64,000 bases of DNA, taken from contig PAJP01000023.1 of NCBI GenBank assembly GCA_002706095.1, positions 248,001 to 312,000 on the forward strand, given 5' to 3'. Positions 60,744-64,000 of the stretch are shown here, in pieces (the stretch's first letter is position 1; every line of letters starts with the position of its first letter). The notes under the pieces were generated by a model, which worked only from the letters and a program-made list of their open reading frames with translations, did no database searches and had not been told where the DNA came from. A program made the position numbers and the translations under genes. This DNA is from Methylophaga sp. Its GTDB lineage: Bacteria; Pseudomonadota; Gammaproteobacteria; Nitrosococcales; Methylophagaceae.

Positions 60744-63700
60744 CTAGTTTACTCCGGCTGCTTTTGTGACAGCTTTTCGCTTAAATACGTGTATAACGTC
60801 ATGTTGAATCAGTAATAAACTGGGTATCAAAATCAATGTGATGACGGTGGCAAACATAATGCCGTAGCCTAAAGAAACGGCTGCAGGAATTAGAAATTGT
60901 GCCTGGCGAGATGTTTCACTGAGCAAGGGCATTAATCCGGCAAAAGTCGTGACCGAGGTTAATAACACGGCTCGCAAGCGACTCCTACAAGCAATACTGA
61001 TGGCTTGTTTAATATCATCATAATCGTGGCGAATATCGTTAAAGCGGGAGACCAATAACAAACTATCATTCACCACTACGCCACTTAAGGCAATGATGCC
61101 GTTGAGCGATAAAATGCCCAAGGTCAGATCGTTCATCCAGTGTCCTAGAATGGCACCCACAATACCAAAAGGAATCGCGGTCATAATCAACATAGGCTGG
61201 AGATAAGAGCGAAGCGGAATTGCTAGCAACATATAAATAACTAATAAGGCAATCAATGATACATGGACCATCGATGATTCTGTCTCAGCCTGCTCTTCAG
61301 CCTCTCCGGCAAAATGGATATCTAATCCAGGATATTTTCTGACCAGATCAGGCACCATATTACTTTGTAGTTGAGCGACGAGTTCAGTGGTGGATAAGCT
61401 GTCTTTATTCACATCTGCCGAAATATAAACGGCTCGTTTTTTATCAATACGAGTGATGGAATCCCGTGTAAAGCCATAGCTGACATTAGCGACACTGGAT
61501 AAAGGCACCACATCACCATTGGGCGTTCTAACACGCGAGTTTAATACATCGGCGGCATTCTGACGCTCATCTTCGGGATAGCGCACTTTGACTTCTATCT
61601 CGTCGCTATTACGCTGATAGCGCTGTACCACTTGCCCACTGAAGCCTTGTAAAATTTGAATCGCCAGATCGTTTGTCGTCATGCCTAATGCACGCCCTTG
61701 TTGATTTAACGACAAATGTAGCTGTGGTTGGCCTGGTTCGAGATTATCATCTATACCACTGATCGCAGGAATGCTTTCCATCGTACGTTTAATCTCGTTC
61801 CCGGCCATTTCCAGAATCTGATCATCATTCGCCCGTAACTCAATTCTCAGATCATCAACAGGACCATGTCGGGTTCTTACACTGACTGTTTTGGCGCCTT
61901 CAGGTGTCCCAACGAGTTGCTGCCAATGACGGCTGAACGTCGTAATGTCATAAGGCGCACTGGGTTTGAGTTCAACAGTGACAGTGCCGGCCTGGTCGCT
62001 GGAAGACAAAATCTGCAGATTAGCGATATCACCATTCCCGCCAAGTTCTTTGTCGGCCTGGTAGGCGAGTTGTTCCATCAAGGCCAGATCGTTATGCGTC
62101 AGACCATAGCTCGCATCATTCTGCATGGTCAGCTGAGCACGAACGGTATCGCCTGGGATGGATGGGAAAAAGCTCATTCTCACCATGCCTGTCATGGGCA
62201 TCGACATAACAAAGATAAATAAGGCGATAAATAACACCGCCACCGCATAGCGTTGTTCAAGTGCATAATTGATGGTGGGGCGATAGCAGGTCTGATTAAA
62301 CCACTGCAAACCACTGTCCATGGTATGTTGAATCTTATGCCAGATTTTGAGTAAGCCATGTTTGCTTACTTGTCGGCGTGTGTTCAGATGAGCCAGGTGA
62401 GCAGGCAAAATTAATTTGGATTCGATAATCGATAAAATCAGGCAGATAGTCACTACGGCTGCAAACTGAGCGTAGAGTCTGCCTAAACCGCCTTCTAATT
62501 GTGAGAGGGCGTAAAACGCAGCAACTGTAGTGAACACACCAAATAATGTGGGGACAGCAACAATCATAGTGCCTTTTATCGTATTTTCTATGGTGTCGCC
62601 TTCCTTGGACCTGACATCGTAAACGGATTCACCCACTACAACCGCATCATCGACCACGATGCCTAAGGCTAATAGAAAGCCAAACGTGGTGAACTCGTTG
62701 AGGGACAGTCCCATAAACGCATCCCCCATAAAGTAAAGGGTGCCAAAGAAAATAAAGGGCAAGCCCATGGCCACCCAGAAAGCAACGGTCAAATTCAGGA
62801 ATAATGCCAGCAAGATAAACACCATCACGATGCCGGTAAACGCATTTTTAACTAATAATTCCAAGCGCTGTTGTATGGATTCGCTCCGGTCATACCAAGC
62901 TTCAAGCTTCACGTTATCGGGTAGCTTGCCTTCTTCCTGCCATGATTTAGCGACTTTTTCAGCCGCCTCCACCGTGTTAGTGATGTCATCCAGGCCGGTG
63001 GTTATGACCTGTAAAGCAATGCTGTCTCGACCCTGAAAGCGAGCTAAGACCGAGGTGGTGTCATCATAGGTGTCATTAATTTTGGCGACTTCACCCAGCA
63101 GCAACTGATTACCATTGGCGAGTGTTAATAGAGGGATATCGGCAAAATCTTCTTTCAAATAAGCCTGTTCAGATGCTTTTAGCTGTAGATAAACCGCTTT
63201 ATTACGCAGAACAGCGGTCATCGTATTGGAAGAACCTGCATTTATCGCTTGTTCAACATCCGATAGAGTCAGCCCATAGGATTGTAGTTTGCCATCATCT
63301 ACTTCGATGGCCATCATCGGATCCAGCCAACCGGAAATGTTGACAGAACTAATATTAGGGTTAGCTATCAGATCCGTTTTTAAGTTATAGGCAAGTTGTT
63401 GCAGGCTATGCCTGTCGGTATCACCGTAGAGTTGCAGCCACAGTGAATGCTCTTCCCGTTGGGCTTTCTCAATAACCGGGTTTTTGGCATCGGCGGGGAA
63501 AGTCGATATGGCATCCACTTTCGTTTTGACATCACGAAGAAGTGTGTCTAAATCATACTCACTCTGCTTTTCAACGGTGACTGTTACGCCGGTGCCTGTT
63601 GATGTACTGGTAATGCGTTTAATACCAATAACATCTTCCAGTTGCTCTTCTATTTTGATGGCCAAACCTTCTTCAGACTGTTTGGCTGAACCACTGTCGT

Positions 63701-63872
63701 ACGAGACTGAAATGGTCAGTGAGCGGGGATCCATGCTTGGAAAGGCTTCTTTTCGCAACTGACCAGATTCAAGCACACCCAGCATAATGACCAGAATCAT
63801 TAATAAATTCGCGGCCACAGGATTGGCCGTAAACCAAGCGATGATGCTGCTTGAATAGGATTTTTTTATCAT
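60744..63872 (-). CDS. RND-family multidrug/efflux transporter inner-membrane protein
   Basis: 1042 residues with the AcrB-like plan: first helix at the N-terminus, two large periplasmic loops, and helical bundles. The proton-relay aspartates of helix 4 are kept (VDDAVVVGE, residues 408-409, corresponding to AcrB D407/D408). It resembles the hydrophobe/amphiphile class rather than heavy-metal CzcA types, but the substrate cannot be told. It overlaps the adaptor gene (ATGA) before it. Confidence 0.93.
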   Translation of the reverse strand: MIKKSYSSSIIAWFTANPVAANLLMILVIMLGVLESGQLRKEAFPSMDPRSLTISVSYDSGSAKQSEEGLAIKIEEQLEDVIGIKRITSTSTGTGVTVTVEKQSEYDLDTLLRDVKTKVDAISTFPADAKNPVIEKAQREEHSLWLQLYGDTDRHSLQQLAYNLKTDLIANPNISSVNISGWLDPMMAIEVDDGKLQSYGLTLSDVEQAINAGSSNTMTAVLRNKAVYLQLKASEQAYLKEDFADIPLLTLANGNQLLLGEVAKINDTYDDTTSVLARFQGRDSIALQVITTGLDDITNTVEAAEKVAKSWQEEGKLPDNVKLEAWYDRSESIQQRLELLVKNAFTGIVMVFILLALFLNLTVAFWVAMGLPFIFFGTLYFMGDAFMGLSLNEFTTFGFLLALGIVVDDAVVVGESVYDVRSKEGDTIENTIKGTMIVAVPTLFGVFTTVAAFYALSQLEGGLGRLYAQFAAVVTICLILSIIESKLILPAHLAHLNTRRQVSKHGLLKIWHKIQHTMDSGLQWFNQTCYRPTINYALEQRYAVAVLFIALFIFVMSMPMTGMVRMSFFPSIPGDTVRAQLTMQNDASYGLTHNDLALMEQLAYQADKELGGNGDIANLQILSSSDQAGTVTVELKPSAPYDITTFSRHWQQLVGTPEGAKTVSVRTRHGPVDDLRIELRANDDQILEMAGNEIKRTMESIPAISGIDDNLEPGQPQLHLSLNQQGRALGMTTNDLAIQILQGFSGQVVQRYQRNSDEIEVKVRYPEDERQNAADVLNSRVRTPNGDVVPLSSVANVSYGFTRDSITRIDKKRAVYISADVNKDSLSTTELVAQLQSNMVPDLVRKYPGLDIHFAGEAEEQAETESSMVHVSLIALLVIYMLLAIPLRSYLQPMLIMTAIPFGIVGAILGHWMNDLTLGILSLNGIIALSGVVVNDSLLLVSRFNDIRHDYDDIKQAISIACRSRLRAVLLTSVTTFAGLMPLLSETSRQAQFLIPAAVSLGYGIMFATVITLILIPSLLLIQHDVIHVFKRKAVTKAAGVN

Positions 63873-64000
63873 GACTGTGACACCTCAACAGCTGTCACGG
63901 CCATGCCTTCAAGATAACTATTTAAAGGGCTGACAAGTACAGGAACCGTGGCATTTGTTAGTGACTCAGGAGGCGCGATATAGATAGAACCGCGGCTTGA
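63869..64000 (-). CDS. RND periplasmic adaptor (membrane-fusion) protein, C-terminus only
   Basis: The last 43 codons of a gene that continues past the right edge: the frame ends LEGMAVTAVEVSQS and stops at a TGA overlapping the RND start. The position before an RND pump in the same operon makes an adaptor by far the likeliest identity; the visible sequence itself is too short to prove it. Confidence 0.65.
   Translation of the reverse strand, partial: SSRGSIYIAPPESLTNATVPVLVSPLNSYLEGMAVTAVEVSQS

Overview
The window reads as chromosomal backbone of a gammaproteobacterium with moderate to low GC. Gene content and order (leuS-lptE-holA, maf-rng-yhdP-tldD, glnA-ntrB-ntrC, metY-rimP-nusA-infB-rbfA-truB-rpsO-pnp, ftsY-ftsE-ftsX-rpoH) are typical of that class. 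The protein style reminds me of marine methylotrophs such as Methylophaga, but that placement is an impression and not something I could test. I see no prophage, transposase, integrase, CRISPR array or clear genomic island.

Layout. 1-1776: dnaX (running off the left edge) with a probable programmed -1 frameshift signal, preceded by the SRP RNA gene. 1777-5486: a multidomain cyclic-di-GMP protein and tRNA-Ser(GGA). 5508-10488 (minus strand): coaX-birA, a small flagellin-rod-like protein, then a tightly overlapping run DUF2069-wrbA-arsC-like-lapB-lapA. 10654-14630: fdxA facing rpoH across a shared terminator, then the ftsYEX cluster. 14690-18710: a pair of M16 proteases, rsmD, coaD and a ferredoxin. 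18863-35153: a long plus-strand run of housekeeping genes (leuS, lptE, holA, proA, nadD, an ElyC-like gene, rsfS, rlmH, maf, rng, yhdP, tldD) that ends in a PP-loop tRNA-thiolation-like protein overlapping a TusA-like sulfur carrier. 35184-40010: the nitrogen-control region, with NtrC sites and a sigma-54 promoter before glnA, a DUF4124 protein, and ntrB-ntrC behind another NtrC site. 40019-49854: initiator tRNA and the translation/transcription/RNA-decay supercluster. 49937-53710: a Fur-box-controlled energy-transduction operon exbB-exbD-exbD-tonB-PepSY. 53759-64000: a DUF815 ATPase, a response-regulator/EAL protein overlapping a sensor kinase, then on the minus strand a membrane-fusion protein, RND pump, response regulator and histidine kinase.

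How it fits together. Three regulatory circuits can be read from the DNA: nitrogen (NtrC sites, sigma-54 promoter, glnA, ntrBC), iron (a perfect Fur palindrome over the promoter of the TonB operon) and cyclic-di-GMP (two proteins with intact EAL motifs, one also with an intact GGDEF). The observations I rate highest are the TonB motor, where ExbB has Gln at the position of the conserved channel Glu and the second of two ExbD copies has Asn in place of the essential membrane Asp; the PP-loop/TusA pair; and the dnaX recoding site. Most of the window is otherwise ordinary core genome.
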